Below are positions 12,224 through 25,331 of a stretch of DNA of 64,000 nucleotides, in pieces. Every line of letters starts with the position of its first letter. Within the stretch, counting starts at the first letter, position 1. Position numbers and translations under genes: made by a program. The notes beneath the pieces were generated by a model, which was given only the letters and a program-made list of their open reading frames with translations, ran no database searches and was not told where the DNA came from. This stretch comes from Cheiracanthium punctorium (taxonomy: Eukaryota > Arthropoda > Arachnida > Araneae > Cheiracanthiidae): NCBI GenBank assembly GCA_038373885.1, contig JAWZYV010013286.1:434001-498000 (forward strand), written 5' to 3'.

Positions 12224-13514
12224 TGTATAAAATCTGTCAGACTATCTATCTAAGTGTGTCTAAGTGCCTAAGTGTAATCTGTCCAAGTGTATAAAATCAG
12301 TCGTTTATTAAATTTATACATTTTATAAATTAAAATAGAGAGTATCTAGGTATTAAATTAATATAAATGAAATCCGTTTGTTATTAACTGTTATATCTTA
12401 TATTCCTCTCTTATTTTGGGTGCATTACTTTCCTGATAACATATAATTCGTCTAACCATATTAGGAACAGTTAAAAAAACATAGTTAGTTCGATCATGTA
12501 TTCATTGGTCAAGATTTACGAAGTACAAAAGAGGGTCCAAAAGTTTCTGAGTTGGGACTTAAGAAAATCTTTAGAAAATTGAAGACGCGTGCACTTTTTA
12601 ATAAAAGGCAAACGTTGACAATCATTTCCTGGTTCGAAGACATTCTGGAAGTAACTGTTAAAAAAAATTAATGGATTTTTTTCAAACAAATAGATTCCCA
12701 GATATTTCTGTGCATAGATCATAGTTGATTAAGATCTTAAAAAAAGAAACATGAAACGTCGCTCAATGTGTTGAAAGTGAGAAACAGGAATCTTAAATTT
12801 ATTAATTTATAAGTAAATTTATTTATTTTTAAATTCATTATATTTATTATTGATTCTGTGTCATACATGTATAGAGTGCTAACACGATAAATTTCGAGGC
12901 TCTAAACGTTATTTTCTAAACCCAGATAGTAAATACTTTTAAAATACTATTATTTTAAAAGTATTTAGTTCAAAGCATTTAAGTCATATTTTCAACTGTG
13001 ATTTGATAAAAAAAAGTTTATTAATTTTTCCTGAGAAAGTTAAATACGACTGAAAACTGTACATATTTGGTTTTGTGAGATTCAATTTCCGGAGAACAAG
13101 CATAATGTTTAGAAAAATTAGTTAATAAATTTGATTGAAAATGCGGCACATTTTTAAAGCGGTTATTAAATGCGGCATGAAGCATAAATTGAAATCTGAA
13201 TCATTGTTTTTACGAGGTGTTTCCGGAAAGTAAAAATAAGTAAGAAAAACAAAGAGAGAGAGTTAGCAACACATGGATTCTAACTTTGAATTTTCTTCTT
13301 TCACCTGATGGTCATTTGTTACTTCTGGTACCATAATCATACATTCAGTCACCATAATTAATGCTGATGCATATTACGAGGTTCTGAGACTTCACATACT
13401 TTCAATTCAAAAGAAAGGTAGACAAATATCGATTAGTGGGTGGTTCTTACTTCATGACAAAGCTCGTTCTTAAACTGTGCTTCAGACCAAAGCACTAACC
13501 AAAAGTTTTAGGTT
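12224..13514. other. AT-rich non-coding DNA with a long hairpin
   Basis: No gene is visible. The one notable structure is the 16-base inverted repeat at 12930-12967. The minus-strand frame at 12516-12722 shows no motif. Confidence 0.4.
12930..12967. repeat. Perfect 16-base inverted repeat, 6-base loop
   Basis: The arm TAAATACTTTTAAAAT is followed by ACTATT and then the exact inverse ATTTTAAAAGTATTTA. It is A/T-only apart from one G/C pair, so chance in AT-rich DNA or a degenerate transposon tip are both possible. Confidence 0.7.
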
Positions 13515-14027
13515 TTAACCCTTTAACGCGCAGTGTTCCCGCTCTGGGAACACCAAACTCTGACGTTTTGACTGTTTCCAGTCACGAAGAATAGATTTGA
13601 TTTCTATAAAAATAGTTGCGGGTGACATAGCTCCACGAGAATCTTACTTTTTAACACGTCATTTCCCGTAAAAAAATGGTCACGATTATTTTTAACAGCA
13701 CTGACCTCTGCTGAAAAATGGAAGAATGCGAGAACAGCTAGACAGATTGCCCAATGCTGAAAAAAGGCAGTCGTTGCCATCGCTCGACTTAACTACCAGC
13801 AAGATGGCGTACGATCGAAACGTTCATCGCGTGCCACAGATCTAGAGACCCTTTTTGGACGCAGCTGGCTGTGCGGCAAAGCCAGCTGTCGTCAAGAAAG
13901 GTTCTCTAGATCTGTGGCACGCAATGAACGTTTCGATCGTCCGCCATCTTGCTGGTAGTTAAGTCGAGCGATGGCAACGGCTGTCCTTTTTTCAGCATTG
14001 GGAAAGGGTTGCGCCTCAAAGGGTTTA
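13515..14027 (+). mobile_element. piggyBac-type MITE, copy B (505 bp)
   Basis: TTAA precedes CCCTTTAACGCGCAGTGTTC at 13519. The far end GCGCCTCAAAGGG is followed by TTTA, one change from TTAA. The centre is a large palindrome: an arm with CCAGCAAGATGGCG...CGATCGAAACGTTC (about 13760-13855) and its inverse CGTTTCGATCGTCCGCCATC (about 13885-14000), around the short core CAGCTGGCTGTGCGGC. A C+G-rich interior with CGATCG sites contrasts with the surroundings. Non-autonomous, no coding capacity. Confidence 0.9.
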
Positions 14028-16603
14028 GCCGTTTAGGACCTCGCAGATAGTTTCTTATCCGAAGAAACATTCTGCAGTAGAAAACTTCCACGATGATGGA
14101 ATCAAAACGCGAGAAAAAATGTGAGTTTAACAACAGGTGATAAGCTTATGATTCTAGGATGCAGAATCCCATTTAAAAAAAATTTTAAGTTTTCGACAAT
14201 AATAGACCATTATGAAAACAATGGCATGCATAGAGAATTATTTGTGATGTACTTTTTACTAGTTAAAAAACTTTTTAATTAGCATATAGCATTTTATCTT
14301 TACTTCTCAAAGCAATCTCTTATTAAATTTACAAATGTTACACTGAGACAAAATGTACAGAAAACAACAATAGAAAACATTCACTGGAGTAAAATCCTAA
14401 TTTTGTGTATATGAATTAGAACGGGAGATCTAGTTTGCTTTCAGAATCCTGTAAATAATGGTTTATGAACACTTATAAATACTGCCAAAAAATGTTGAAA
14501 TAAACTGTCAAAGACCTATGAAAGCTTTCTCGGTTAAATTTTAATACAAGTATATCTTCCTTAAGATTTTCTCTTCAAGCCTAACTTGATTTTGTTTTAA
14601 GTTTTTAACATATTAACTAATTTTTAAGTAAAAGTTACGACAGTACAACAACTTTCAACTCGCAAGAGAATAAAAGTATCTCCATTCTAATTATAAATTA
14701 GTTTACAAAATAGAATCCCAATACGACATAATTTGTCAAATATCATTATCTAAAGTTTACGAAGTGCCAAGTATAAGTCCTTGATTTTTGATGCATGCCT
14801 TAGTTCGGAACTGACACTTTGTCAAAGTAGTGATTAATTTTCTTTCACTTTCTCAAAGTATAAAAGACTGATTTAAACCTGAAAGTTTATACATCACCCA
14901 AATGTTCTCTCACAAATCATAACAGCTAAAAGTTTTATAATGAACTATGATAATTCTGTTGACGGAGTTTCCACATACATACGCTTAATTTGAAAAATGT
15001 AATTAATAATGTTTTATTGATTAGCTCAATTGAAGCGTAACTTGATTATTTTATTTGGAAGTATTTCAAAGTGTAAATTAGATTCAAGTCAACATGAAGG
15101 GGGTAAGTCGTAAAGACTTAATGAAAGGGCATAAAAAGTACCGCTAATTACTGACGAAATTTTTGTATACATTCAATGATATTTTGAATATTATTTTTAC
15201 ATTTTTTTGTTTTGCTTACTCGATGAAATTGATATTTACCTGTGTTAAATCTAATCAATTAAAATTAATCGCTCTGTTATCAACAACAGATAAGCCGTGA
15301 AATTGACTCACAACAGTCTAGAATGTTTTTAATAAAAAGGCTTTACCGAAAGTTAACTTGTCTACCATTAGATTAACAAAGTGTAAACTCTAAACAATCA
15401 TGAATCTCTAACACATTTTCAAAAGAAAAAACAAGTTAAAATTTGGAACGTACATTTTATGAATTTTTCATCTAAAACTGCTTTTCCAGCAGATTATTTG
15501 CGATAATCCTAAAAAGATTTTGTAAGCAAAAACGTGTAATGAAATTACGTCTTTATAATTCAATAAAATTTTAATCCCTTGCATCTCGGAGCGCTTTCAA
15601 TGCTGAGTAAAATATAATAAAAACTCCGGCCCTTCTCACACTAAGCCTTCATACCTTATTTATAGCACCGTTGTAAAACTTTTACTTCAAAACATAAATT
15701 TTCGGAATTAAAATTCAGATGGTAGCAGGTGATAAAAGAACGGAAACTTACAACTGAGTTTCGGTTATTTATGGTGGAAATTAAATTATAAAGAAAGATT
15801 GTATTTACACAAAAGAGAACAGGGTTTTTTTGCCCTTGTATCTTGAAGGTAATGCAGGATGTAGACATTGATTCTGATTGAAATGTCTAAAGAAAAATCA
15901 AACGTTCTACCTCCATTGAGTGCTTTAAAGAATCATATTTTATTTTAGAAATATCAGAGCTAATAAAATCTGCTTTATATTTTATGAGAATTAAACTGAC
16001 ATTTGAAGAATTTCTACAAGAATCTTTAAAGTGTTGATTACAATAAGGTTAACTTTATTGGTGTTAATTAATACTGGAATTTAGGTATTTATTTGAATGA
16101 CTTGCATACTTGGAAATAAAACTCACTGATTGAAATTAGTCGTCTTTAATATTAAAAGAAAGCTTTAGATATCTACAAGAATAAGGGGGACAGATTTTTC
16201 CTAGCATTACAAAACGATAAGAGATAATATACATACTGGTTAGTACTGAATATATGGCAGATAACTTGATCTAAATCATGTTGATTATTTATGAAATGTA
16301 GATCATGATTTGAATATCAACATTTTAAAAAGTGCTCATATTTAATATTGAAAGGTAGCTTGAAGTCTACAGAAAAGGGAAGAAAGCTTTACTTGTATTT
16401 TGAAAGTAATACAGAATGCTAGATTTGCGAACTCATGCAGCTAAAAGGGCAAAAGAAAAATAAAACGTTCTTCATTGAGACTTAATACAGCCACTCCATT
16501 GAGAGCGCTCAGGAATGACACTGCACTTCAAAGTCTAAATGTGTTTTCTTTTTCCATGAGGCTGACTATGGTAAAAAAATTAATTATTCAACGCAAATTG
16601 AGA
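14028..16603. other. AT-rich non-coding DNA
   Basis: This 2.6-kb stretch holds no gene or repeat that I recognise. Open frames are short and of AT-rich composition. Confidence 0.4.
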
Positions 16604-16620
16604 TATATATATATATACAT
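16604..16620. repeat. Short (TA)n microsatellite
   Basis: ATATATATATATATACAT lies directly beside the Tc1-like MITE, consistent with insertion at a TA dinucleotide in a TA run. Confidence 0.7.
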
Positions 16621-16623
16621 ATG

Positions 16624-16906
16624 TACACGCTTAAACCCAAAGAGCTAAAAAAAACGATACATTGCGGAGCGATCCGTTTCCATGGAAACCTACCGATTTT
16701 TCCGCGAAAGTGCTTTTTAAGTACTCTTTTTAGAACGCCTTTCCTCCCTTCCTGTTTTTTCCGAGAATTTCCGTCCTCGCTTATTGTTATATTCCGCTCC
16801 GCTCTTGTGATCGAAAAACGCTCCTAAAGGAGAAGCTCACTTCTTGAAAACTGGCTCAAAAATCACTCCGACTGGTCGAATTTCGGTCGTTTGGTTTAAG
16901 CGTGTA
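16624..16906 (+). mobile_element. Tc1/mariner-type MITE, copy 1 (279 bp)
   Basis: TA flanks both ends. The element starts CACGCTTAAACCCAAAGAGC and ends GGTTTAAGCGTG, giving perfect 12-bp TIRs. Outside these, ATATGT occurs on both sides, so a longer direct repeat is also possible. A truncated copy lies on the minus strand at 50951-51162. The interior (GCGGAGCGATCCGTTTCCAT, then GGAAACCTACCG) is relatively GC-rich and contains no transposase. Confidence 0.85.
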
Positions 16907-17353
16907 TATGTGTCGCGTATCCGAGTGGTGGCTGAGCATTTAATTAATCGAGATACATTCTTGAGTATTTTATTTACAGTAGAAAAATATCTACATTATA
17001 TAAAAGAAGTGATTTCGTACATTTGGATTACATGAATATGTTACAAGTGCGAGAAGTAAAAGTACAGCACTAAGTTCAGGAATTTTACAATGGGTAGTTC
17101 CACGACATCCCGCTAGGGGATAACACCACCCTCTAATCATCCATTTGACCAGAAATTAATAACAAAACCCCGATTTACTATAACGTAGACAAAGGCGGAG
17201 TTCACTGGCGAGACACTAAGGGATTGACAGGTTGTGGCAGCACGTGCTGAAAATTAATATCTTAACTAGATGCCTATCAATTAAGTTTAAAGAGGCCAAC
17301 TATGGCTTATATGACAATATATACATATTAGTTCCATAGAAGATTACTGAAAT

Positions 17354-17760
17354 TATTAGGTTGTAACGAAAGTTTCCCGCCACCGCAAACATCGTCAGCA
17401 CACAGTTCGCGTTGGCGTATTTGCTCCTATTTTGTCAAACGATTTTGGGCATTTGAAAGAAAGAGGCTTACTTTATAACACTGTGTCGTGAAATCTGTAA
17501 AAAATATAGTTATCATTAAGTATAAGGTGTCCCAAATGGAACTATCACTCTAGAGGATTAGAACCATCATTTACTTCCATTTGTGTTGCAAAAAGTCAGC
17601 TACATAATATCAACAAATTATGAGTATAGCTTTAAGTACTATTGTTGTATCATGTGACACTGAGCAGGTTTGGTACCGAAAGTTCAAAATCAGTTATCTA
17701 AGGAGTTAGAAGTTAGTTTTTCAGGCAGATATGGCGGAAAACTTTCGTTACAACCTGATA
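17354..17760. mobile_element. mariner-type MITE (403 bp)
   Basis: TA at 17354-17355 and 17759-17760 flanks inverted ends. The left begins TTAGGTTGTAACGAAAGTTT, and the right, read inversely, begins TCAGGTTGTAACGAAAGTTT. The TIRs continue into CCGCCA, about 26-28 bp in total with two or three changes. A TIR beginning TYAGGTTG with a TA duplication is typical of mariner elements. The interior shows no transposase. It includes AAGGTGTCCCAAATGG near 17525, similar to the Tc1-type ends at 443 and 4737. Confidence 0.87.
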
Positions 17761-18011
17761 CTTTGATTAAAATTGTAACTTGTATCATAAAGTCATAAAA
17801 CTTTTCATCTTTTCTTTTTAATTTTTCAACCGGATTTAAATCAGAGAAAGTTTCGCTGATTCGAATCCAGTAGCTTTAACATTAAAAGAATCGCAATTAC
17901 ACTACATGTGCACATATTTTTGCGATTAATAATCAATTTTAAAGCCAGTAAAACAAGGCTCTTTTATCTCGTCGATATTTAAAACAAACAACGCAATAAA
18001 GCGGTAGTGAT

Positions 18012-18225
18012 TAAGGCATAACCATACGGGCATAACCTACTAAATGGGCGATTCCTTGGGCGGAGGATTTTTAAAGTGGTTCTAACGCGGATTCACGTTA
18101 CATCTGGAGAAAACGGCCCAAAACTCCATACCGTTAGATCGATAACCGATCGGAAAGCCATAACCCTGGACCTTCAGCCATCAACGAATGTCCAATGTCT
18201 TGTGCACTGGACTATTGGTCATCCA
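18012..18225 (-). mobile_element. tRNA-derived SINE, family 1, copy 2
   Basis: Read on the minus strand it shows the decayed head ACCAATAGTCCAGTGCACAA, then GACATTG, GATGGCTGAAGG and the body GGAGTTTTGGGCCG, TTTTCTCCAGATGTAACGTG and CGTTAGAACC. These align along the copy at 9.39 kb. The A box is eroded, so the copy is old and probably silent. Confidence 0.78.
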
Positions 18226-18783
18226 ATGAAAATAGAGATTTGTAGTTTAAAAAAAATAGATTTCTAGCGTTGGTTAGAATGAAATTCTCTGTTCAGACTA
18301 CACTCTTTTAGATGAGGTAGTGTGGTAAATATTAGTTTCCACGATTTCTTTGACTTTGCATTCCGCACTTCCGTTGTCGCACTTATCCTTGGGTAACTTT
18401 CTCAAAAAGAAGGGTTTCCTTAACCAAACAAGGTTACACCTCACTCAACTACTGAGAGGAAATATTGAGCAGATTCTATACATACAGTTGAAATATTTCC
18501 AGTTTCCTTAAGATTACAGAAACGTTAAAGGTATATTGATAATATTTCCCTAATACTTCAAAATTGGATGAACTTTTCAGAAATGCCAACACCCAATTAT
18601 AGTAGCTCTGTTGGAAACAATCTTTCCCTGCTGCTGAAGAACTTGGAAATTTTTTATAACATTACATTTCTTTTTCATATATAGTCCCTAAAGCGAATTA
18701 AAATCTATCTATCTAACAGCAAAATTTCAAAATTAAAATAGGAAATGTCGTGATTTCAGAGCATTACTCACATCTGTTTAGGC

Positions 18784-18805
18784 ACTTTTAGAGATCTCTA
18801 AAAGT
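18784..18805. repeat. Perfect 22-base palindrome
   Basis: ACTTTTAGAG is followed immediately by ATCTCTAAAAGT, giving an uninterrupted palindrome centred on AGATCT. No matching copy was seen elsewhere in the window. Confidence 0.75.
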
Positions 18806-19936
18806 ACGCACAACCACTTCAAAACATCATTTCTGCAGCCCGTTTCTGAAAATCATTAATAACAACACTTAGCAAAAAGCATTTTGCTATATCTATATAT
18901 TTTTTTTTTCCCCCGAGGCGATTTCTTTTTCCAGCACTGTATTCATTTTCCAAACTCCCCCATGCGTACCAATTAATTACCAAAAAATAAATAAATAAAA
19001 ATGAAAAAAATTAGAGTCTAAATTGAAACAAAGAACGATTAATTTTGCCATCCTTAGTGAGTTGTCCTTTCTCTAGTTAATTTTCCTACAAGCTCATTTA
19101 TCCAAATTCACGACGCCGGAGTATAAATAATCTCACCGGATTCAAAAAGGTAGAGCTGAAACAGAAATCTTTTTAATAAATTGTTCTCTTCTCTGACAGC
19201 TAAAAGACAAGTGCGGTAAAGATTGCTTCATCATGATGATTTGTAACAGGGCGAAGATCATTTATTTTGTACCCTGCCGATCTGTCTACATCATCTCCAG
19301 GCGTATAATCTGCGTGAATCCACGTATAAATGTTGATATATTAGGCACCAAATTTCACAGATCGGAAGATATTATCTTTCTTTTACTATGCTGAGTATTT
19401 TAGATACGTAGAAACGGAACGTTTCAACGAAGGAATATCAAATAAATATTTAACCCGGTTTGCTTTTGTTTGTTTTCAAGGAAATCCTCATATGAGTACT
19501 TTTCTTTAGCGAAAAAACTTAATATTGTTATAGCACCCATATAAGAATATTCGAATATCTACAAGTTTAGAGCATAATGCTTATGTTTAAGGAAATGTAA
19601 TGTATACGAGTTTTTAAAAAACAATGAAATACCGATGCTATTCTTTACTCGTAATGTTATTTACTCATAACTTTTTTTTTACTGAATTTTTTACCGTAAA
19701 TTCTTATTATTGAGGGCATTTTGAAGGAGGTTCTATCTACTGAATATTTTACCCTTCCGGCCAGTTTTTCTACCCTGCTAGAAACACCGACCATTTGGTT
19801 GTTCAGTCCAAACAAAGAACTCTTGATCAGCTTTCCACTGTTCTTTATTTTGTGTAAGCACTTATAATCCGAAAAATCGTCAATTTTAATGCGTCCTGGG
19901 AATAAATCACTTTCAGTTGCTTCATAAGATTATTTA

Positions 19937-19964
19937 CACTCTGTTCTGAATGTTAGAACAGAGT
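19937..19964. repeat. 10-base hairpin
   Basis: ACTCTGTTCT, loop GAATGTT, then AGAACAGAGT. The half-site AGAACA...TGTTCT resembles a palindromic nuclear-receptor-type element, but nothing else supports that reading. Confidence 0.55.
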
Positions 19965-21589
19965 TTCAGAAGGGAGTGATGGACACTCGAAATGTATATT
20001 CAAAGTAAATTGAATGTTTGTCGTATATTGTAAACAGTCCAATGTATCTATGATATTATGCCCATATTTAAAAAAATATCAGCGCACAAAGATAAGCAAA
20101 TATTAAAAATTCTGTGTTGTTTTGCTGCTACGGATTTTACACCTAGACCGATACCTATTAAAAATATTTTTTAAATGCACAAAAGGAAGTTTAATTTTCA
20201 AAAATAAAATACTAATACTCACAGATCAATATAAACAAAAGTAATGAATCATTACCACAAAGCTACTTACGAACTAATCCTACCGCCTAACTCCTCTGAC
20301 TTTAGATAGAAAAAAATGCCACATCCTAAGCCTTTAAAATAATACTTAAAAAATTCTTGAAATAGTACTAATAATTATATAATTGTAAAACTTCTTTGTA
20401 AGAATACTATCATTTACATAGTATTGATTTTATACTAAATATTTTCAATTAATAATCAGTATTACAAGAATTATTTTCTAAGAGATAGATCCTCCTCAGA
20501 AATGTGTAAAATTCCAGCATTTTACTTGTAAAACTTACAGTACCAAACAGTATTTCAACATTGCTGACGTTTTACAAACTTTAACTAAATATGCATGACT
20601 TTTTTCTAATATAAAACTAATATTTAAAATTCTGAATGTGAAACGAATACTGGGCAAATATTGCAAGCCGATCTCGTGTATAATTATGTGTAGCGTCTAT
20701 TATTCATTTTATCATGAAAGTATTTCAACTATATACCCATTAGATAAGTAATTATATTACAGTAGAAATATTACTGACGTAGTTAAAATTCCGAGTGATT
20801 ATCTCAAAAAAAAGCTGTTATATTAGCACAATATTGCAACCGAATATTATTTTGATTCTAGGGATAAATGCACTGTAACACTAATGAGACAATACACTAT
20901 GACGAATGTTTTACTAATTTGCCATTTTAATAAAAACATGACCGCTGCAATGTATGTACTAGTATTTGAATCAATATTGATTTTCCATTCTGTACTTATC
21001 TCACTAGTGCATTTTTTTATTAGATTTTTAAAAAATATGTTTCAAAAGAAATTAAATCCGCATGAAATGTAATGTGAGAATGGCTCATAAAGATATTCCA
21101 AAATCTAAAATATGCCGTAATTAAGGTATCAAAAGAAATATCTCATCTTAAGAATTTATGATCAATTACGACAATCAAATACCGCTTAAATTAGCAATTC
21201 AAAACCCAAAAAAAAAGGGAAGGTTAAATATAATAATACGTTCATCGAGAACGACTTTAATTATATCTCCTAAAATATGACAAAACTTATCAAGTGTATC
21301 ACTTTCGGATACTTTGAGGGGGAAAAAACTTATAATGGGGAGGGGGAAGTCGATGTGGAACATTTATCTTAGAACTCATATTAAATTTGTTTCATTAAAT
21401 TTCTGAGAAATCCAATATTTCACAACTTACTTAAATTACTGAGAAACTTGAACTTCCAGTACCATAAGTATCGTATTCAAAAAACTATTAACCGAGCCCA
21501 CATCTATATGCACTCATTTGAGGAAAAAGGCCTTTCTACAAATGAACATTTTTAAAGCGCATAATTATAACTCCAGCAAATGCTATGGA

Positions 21590-21860
21590 AAACAATTTTC
21601 GAATGTGTACGTGTATTCTTTCTAAATGTAACTTTGCAGCTTCTTTGATTTCAGGAGACAGCCGAGCTGTGAGGATAGGATATTATCGGAAAAGCATTTG
21701 TTTAGACAGAAGGAGATGAGTCCAATATTTCAGCAAGAAAATCGTGCGTCAAATAAAATGTGTGCGATAATTCATTCACTCATTACAGCTTCCCTCCCAG
21801 TTTTCAATTCATATATATCCAAAAGAAAATAAATGCCTCCTGCGATGGTTATTTATTTGT
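21590..21860 (+). repeat. Diverged dispersed segment, unit 1
   Basis: GCAGCTTCTTTGAT, TATTATCGGAAAAGCATTTG, GAGATGAGTCC and GCGTCAAATAAAATG occur here in the same order, orientation and rough spacing as at 27770-28075. No open frame spans it and no element ends are seen. It may be an old low-copy repeat or a duplicated regulatory segment. Confidence 0.7.
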
Positions 21861-23384
21861 GAAATATGGTTTATTTCAAAATTATTACTTTAAAGAAACT
21901 ACGCTTGAAATTTAAGAAGGAATTAACTTTATTTTCTCTGTGTTAAATTGAATATTTAAGAGATAAACACAGGCATTCTTATTTTATCTCATCTACTCAA
22001 ATACTGTTCGAATTCAAAGGATCTGTCTGTTAATTCAATAATGTACATCAAACTATGAGAAAAGAAGAATCTTTTCTTGAATATTTTCGTAACAAAAGCA
22101 AAATAAACGAAATACCGCCGTGCAAAAGTTAGTTTTACCAGGTAAAGCAATATTTTGTTACGTTAAACAAATACGCCATGTTGTTGCTTTTCCCCCTTCA
22201 ATATCATTAGAATTAATGAGTTAAATTAAATGTTTTGTATAAATAAATGCAATGTCATTTTTCACTTCTTGTTAATTAATGGAACTTGATTAAGAAATAT
22301 TTATGAGGGAAATTTTAAGTTGCGAGTACGCTTTTAACTCAGCAAAACACTGAATTCTGACTTTAAATTTCAATTCATGGATATGATTATTACGTTCAGC
22401 CTTATCAACATTTCGTTTAGTTTGTTTTCATTCTATATTTCTTTTAATTGTTCAAGAATGAGGATCGAACCTACAACCCAAAAATCAAACTTTACGCGTA
22501 TTGTATGCAAATATGTATATGTTGATCAGTGCTTATTGTTTATAAGTACTTTCATAGTTCGATGATGGGAAGCTTTCCGTTTCTATTAGCTTTTAAAGCT
22601 TCGCAGGTTTATGGAAGCTTTTTATTTTGAAAGTGCTTTAAATATTTTATACAATATTTAAATACTGAAATATTTCTTTGAAAATGAGAATAGGATTGAA
22701 AATGTATAATTTGAGACCATGTGAAAATTAATGAATTAAATTTACAATTTATAATTTACAATCTGAGTGAATTTTTAATATATCCATACAAACACGCGTT
22801 TTATTGGAATAGCTATAAGTGTACTAACTTTAAGCAAGGTTTCCATATCCATAAAACTAAAAAGTATTTCAGAAAATATATTTTTTTTACATGAAAATTA
22901 CTTATCGATTATACGATTGGTTAGAATATTATTAGCTTTGAAAATAATGATGTGTTACTTCTGAAGTTCATGAATTCAGTGTTAGAAAAATTAGCTATAA
23001 TTTAATTTTCTTTCCAGAGAAGTTACTCTAATTACTTGCTTAAATAGTAAGGGAATTGCTCATGGGATTCTACTCTGGGGAACAGAAAAACTGCCACTTG
23101 CTTTATTCAATTGCCAAGAAAACAGACAAAAATGAAAACCAGCGCTATCATTTTATCGAAGTTTTAGAAAACACTGTGGGATTTAGAAGTCCTTGTCAAA
23201 GTAATATCCAGCATACATAGGGTTTTGATTCATTGTTTGCTCATAACTACACATATCTTTAACGAATGTACAAAGAGCTTATTTTAGGTATTAAAAAAGA
23301 ACATTTCGTAAATTATCATATTTTAATACTATAAACTGTTCCACAACTATTTGCGATCTAAGATATTTCTCCTCTTTAGTGTGT
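21861..23384. other. AT-rich non-coding DNA
   Basis: No gene or mobile element recognised. Confidence 0.4.
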
Positions 23385-23690
23385 TTTATTGAAGTGAAAA
23401 CTTCTTCAGGCACGTTGGGCACTTTTGGGATGGGGAAAAAGCACAGAATTCGCGTGACTGTCACGCTCAGTTTCATATGGGGGAAAATGGGTTGTAACGT
23501 CATACCTACACCGTCTCTTGCCTGTTCAGATTTCTTCCTCCTTTCTTTATTTTTCGTGCTGCCATCTGACGTCAGAACTTCAGGCCACTTTTCACCAGCG
23601 TTCTTCTAGCTTTTCGCGACTGGTATCGAACTGTGGACCCAAAGCATGGTAGGCGAGCGTTCTAACCACCAGACGCGTTCACTCGGTATG
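23385..23690 (-). mobile_element. tRNA-derived SINE, family 2
   Basis: On the minus strand the head (about 23690-23620) contains TGGTGGTTAGAACGCTCGCC (A box) and CACAGTTCGATACCAG (B box) at tRNA-like spacing, with CTACCATGCTTTGGGTC between them. A non-tRNA body follows, including GAAGTTCTGACGTCAG and the palindrome GCGTGACAGTCACGC. Both boxes are better preserved than in family 1 and the body differs, so this is a separate family. The 3' boundary is not fixed. Confidence 0.72.
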
Positions 23691-23962
23691 AAATGACTAA
23701 AGTTTGAAACTGATCGTTGTTTCAATTTCGGAATGGGAGCTTTTATGTATCTAAATAAATAAATTAGACTTTGCCTGTACACTACTTGGTATTTAAAAAA
23801 TGCGATTTCTATCCGTTTTAAGCATTTGGAACGCCAGTAGGACCGTCCAAAAAGTTTGTCTGTCTGTCGTTCTGTCAGTGACGCTTTTTTTATTCGCCCA
23901 TCACGTAAAACTGACTGAAGCGAATGAAATATAACTTGGTGACATGATAGGTGGTCACTCAA

Positions 23963-24205
23963 CTTAAACTATAGGTGTCGAATTTTTACAAAATTCATTA
24001 GATTTTGAGATTTTCCAAAAATTGTTTCAAATTGCGTACATTTTTGTTCACACATCACATAATAACAAAAGCGAAAAAAAATGAAATTTTTTTTCGCACA
24101 CCTTAAGCTATAAACGTCGGATTTAAAAAAAATTTTTGATTAAATCTTGAGATTTTTCTGAAAATCGTTTCAACCTGCGTAAATTTTTGTTTTAGTATGC
24201 ATAAA
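23963..24205 (+). repeat. Two-unit tandem duplication, about 140 bp period
   Basis: Unit 1 (about 23963-24060) and unit 2 (about 24103-24203) share ATTTTGAGATTTTCC, then AAATTGTTTCAAATTGCGTA, matched by TCTTGAGATTTTTCTG, AAATCGTTTCAACCTGCGTA and ATTTTTGTT. The units are diverged and non-coding. Confidence 0.7.
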
Positions 24206-25149
24206 AATTACATATAATTTGCACAACAAGTGTCAAAATATTCAAAAATATCCACTTTTTATGTACAAATTGTGTACAATTCATATGTTTTTGCAGAAAA
24301 AGTGCAGACTTTTTCTAGCTGCGTTAGGTGCTATGATTTTCGATTATTTATTTAAAAAACTGTACTTAATTAGGATAGCTGTAAAGTTATTGTGCAATAA
24401 AGTTAATTTAATAATGTGGCGAGCGTTCATAATTATATACTGTACGTAAATTATTTGAATTATAAGTGTTATACTGCAGTGCACTTGAATTTCAATTATA
24501 AATCCATCATTCATTACAAATAAATAGAATTACTGTTCAATACAACGTAAGTGCATATTGATAATTAATAAATTCATGTACATAATTATTAATTAAATCG
24601 AACAAAATCCAGCACGTAGAGAAAAACGTGTTTCGCTGATGCATATACCGGCTGTCTCATGTTGCAGCCTGTGCGCACACTTCCTGTCTCTTTTTTAAAT
24701 TTTGAGTGTGCATACAAATCGAGCGCGAAATCTGAAATGTAATTAAATTAAAAAATCAAAATTTTTCAATGCTATCCCAGTGAAAGCCGCGTTAAAATGT
24801 GTACAAACGTACAAAAATATGTGAAATTGCGAGAATATCATAAATAAATGAGCAATACCCTTACAGCCTTTAAAAAGCATTTTAAAAAATTTGTGCAAAG
24901 AGTTTCAAGTGTATAAAAATGTGAATAAACGTTCATAAATGTTTATTTTTTGTTAATGAAAATACAATAATGTGTGAAAACCTGTTTAACTGCATAAATA
25001 TAAATTTTAGAAAGCTTGACAAGAAGTTTTCACTTCTGACGAGCAGTCCTACGACTGAATATTTTTTTTTTCTTATGCTGACGTCATCAATCTCTCCTAG
25101 CTTTTTTTTTTTTTTTTTAAGAAAGCATTTTGGCTCCCTTATTGCACAA
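24206..25149. other. AT-rich non-coding DNA
   Basis: No gene recognised. A long poly(T) run near 25100-25118 precedes the SINE. Repeated weak motifs such as GTACAAA and ATAAATG are visible without clear unit structure. Confidence 0.4.
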
Positions 25150-25331
25150 GCCTGGACTGGATGTTTGTCGATTGATTGTTTGCTTTGGCAAACCTACACG
25201 AGCGACATCTGCCAACGGGGGAGGAATTTCTAAGGGGTCCTAACTCGTATTCACGTTACATCTGGAGTAAACCGACGAAAACTCCAGACCGTTGGATCGA
25301 CGGCCGCGCGGCTGGGCCCGAACGCTTAGCC
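25150..25331 (-). mobile_element. tRNA-derived SINE, family 1, copy 3 (body, split)
   Basis: On the minus strand GGTCTGGAGTTTTCGTCGG, TTTACTCCAGATGTAACGTG, GAGTTAGGACCCC and CTCGTGTAGGTTTGCC align with the copy at 9.39 kb, including its 3' part. The head side is interrupted at 25331 by a Harbinger MITE. The sequence resumes at about 25877 with the continuation GACGGCTGAAGTG. Confidence 0.78.

Larger units (their letters stand above)
18226..21589. other. AT-rich non-coding DNA
   Basis: This 3.4-kb stretch has no supported gene or mobile element. Two compact inverted repeats (18784-18805 and about 19938-19964) stand out. Short plus-strand frames such as 20884-21072 are A/T-driven and lack motifs. 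Confidence 0.4.

Noticed and set aside
23860..23880. TCTGTCTGTCGTTCTGTC tract, with similar tracts near 61725 and 62578
   Set aside because: Simple TCTG slippage motifs; flanks do not align with one another.
23606..23962. 118-codon minus-strand frame
   Set aside because: It runs through the SINE family 2 head and flanking DNA, with no conserved motif.
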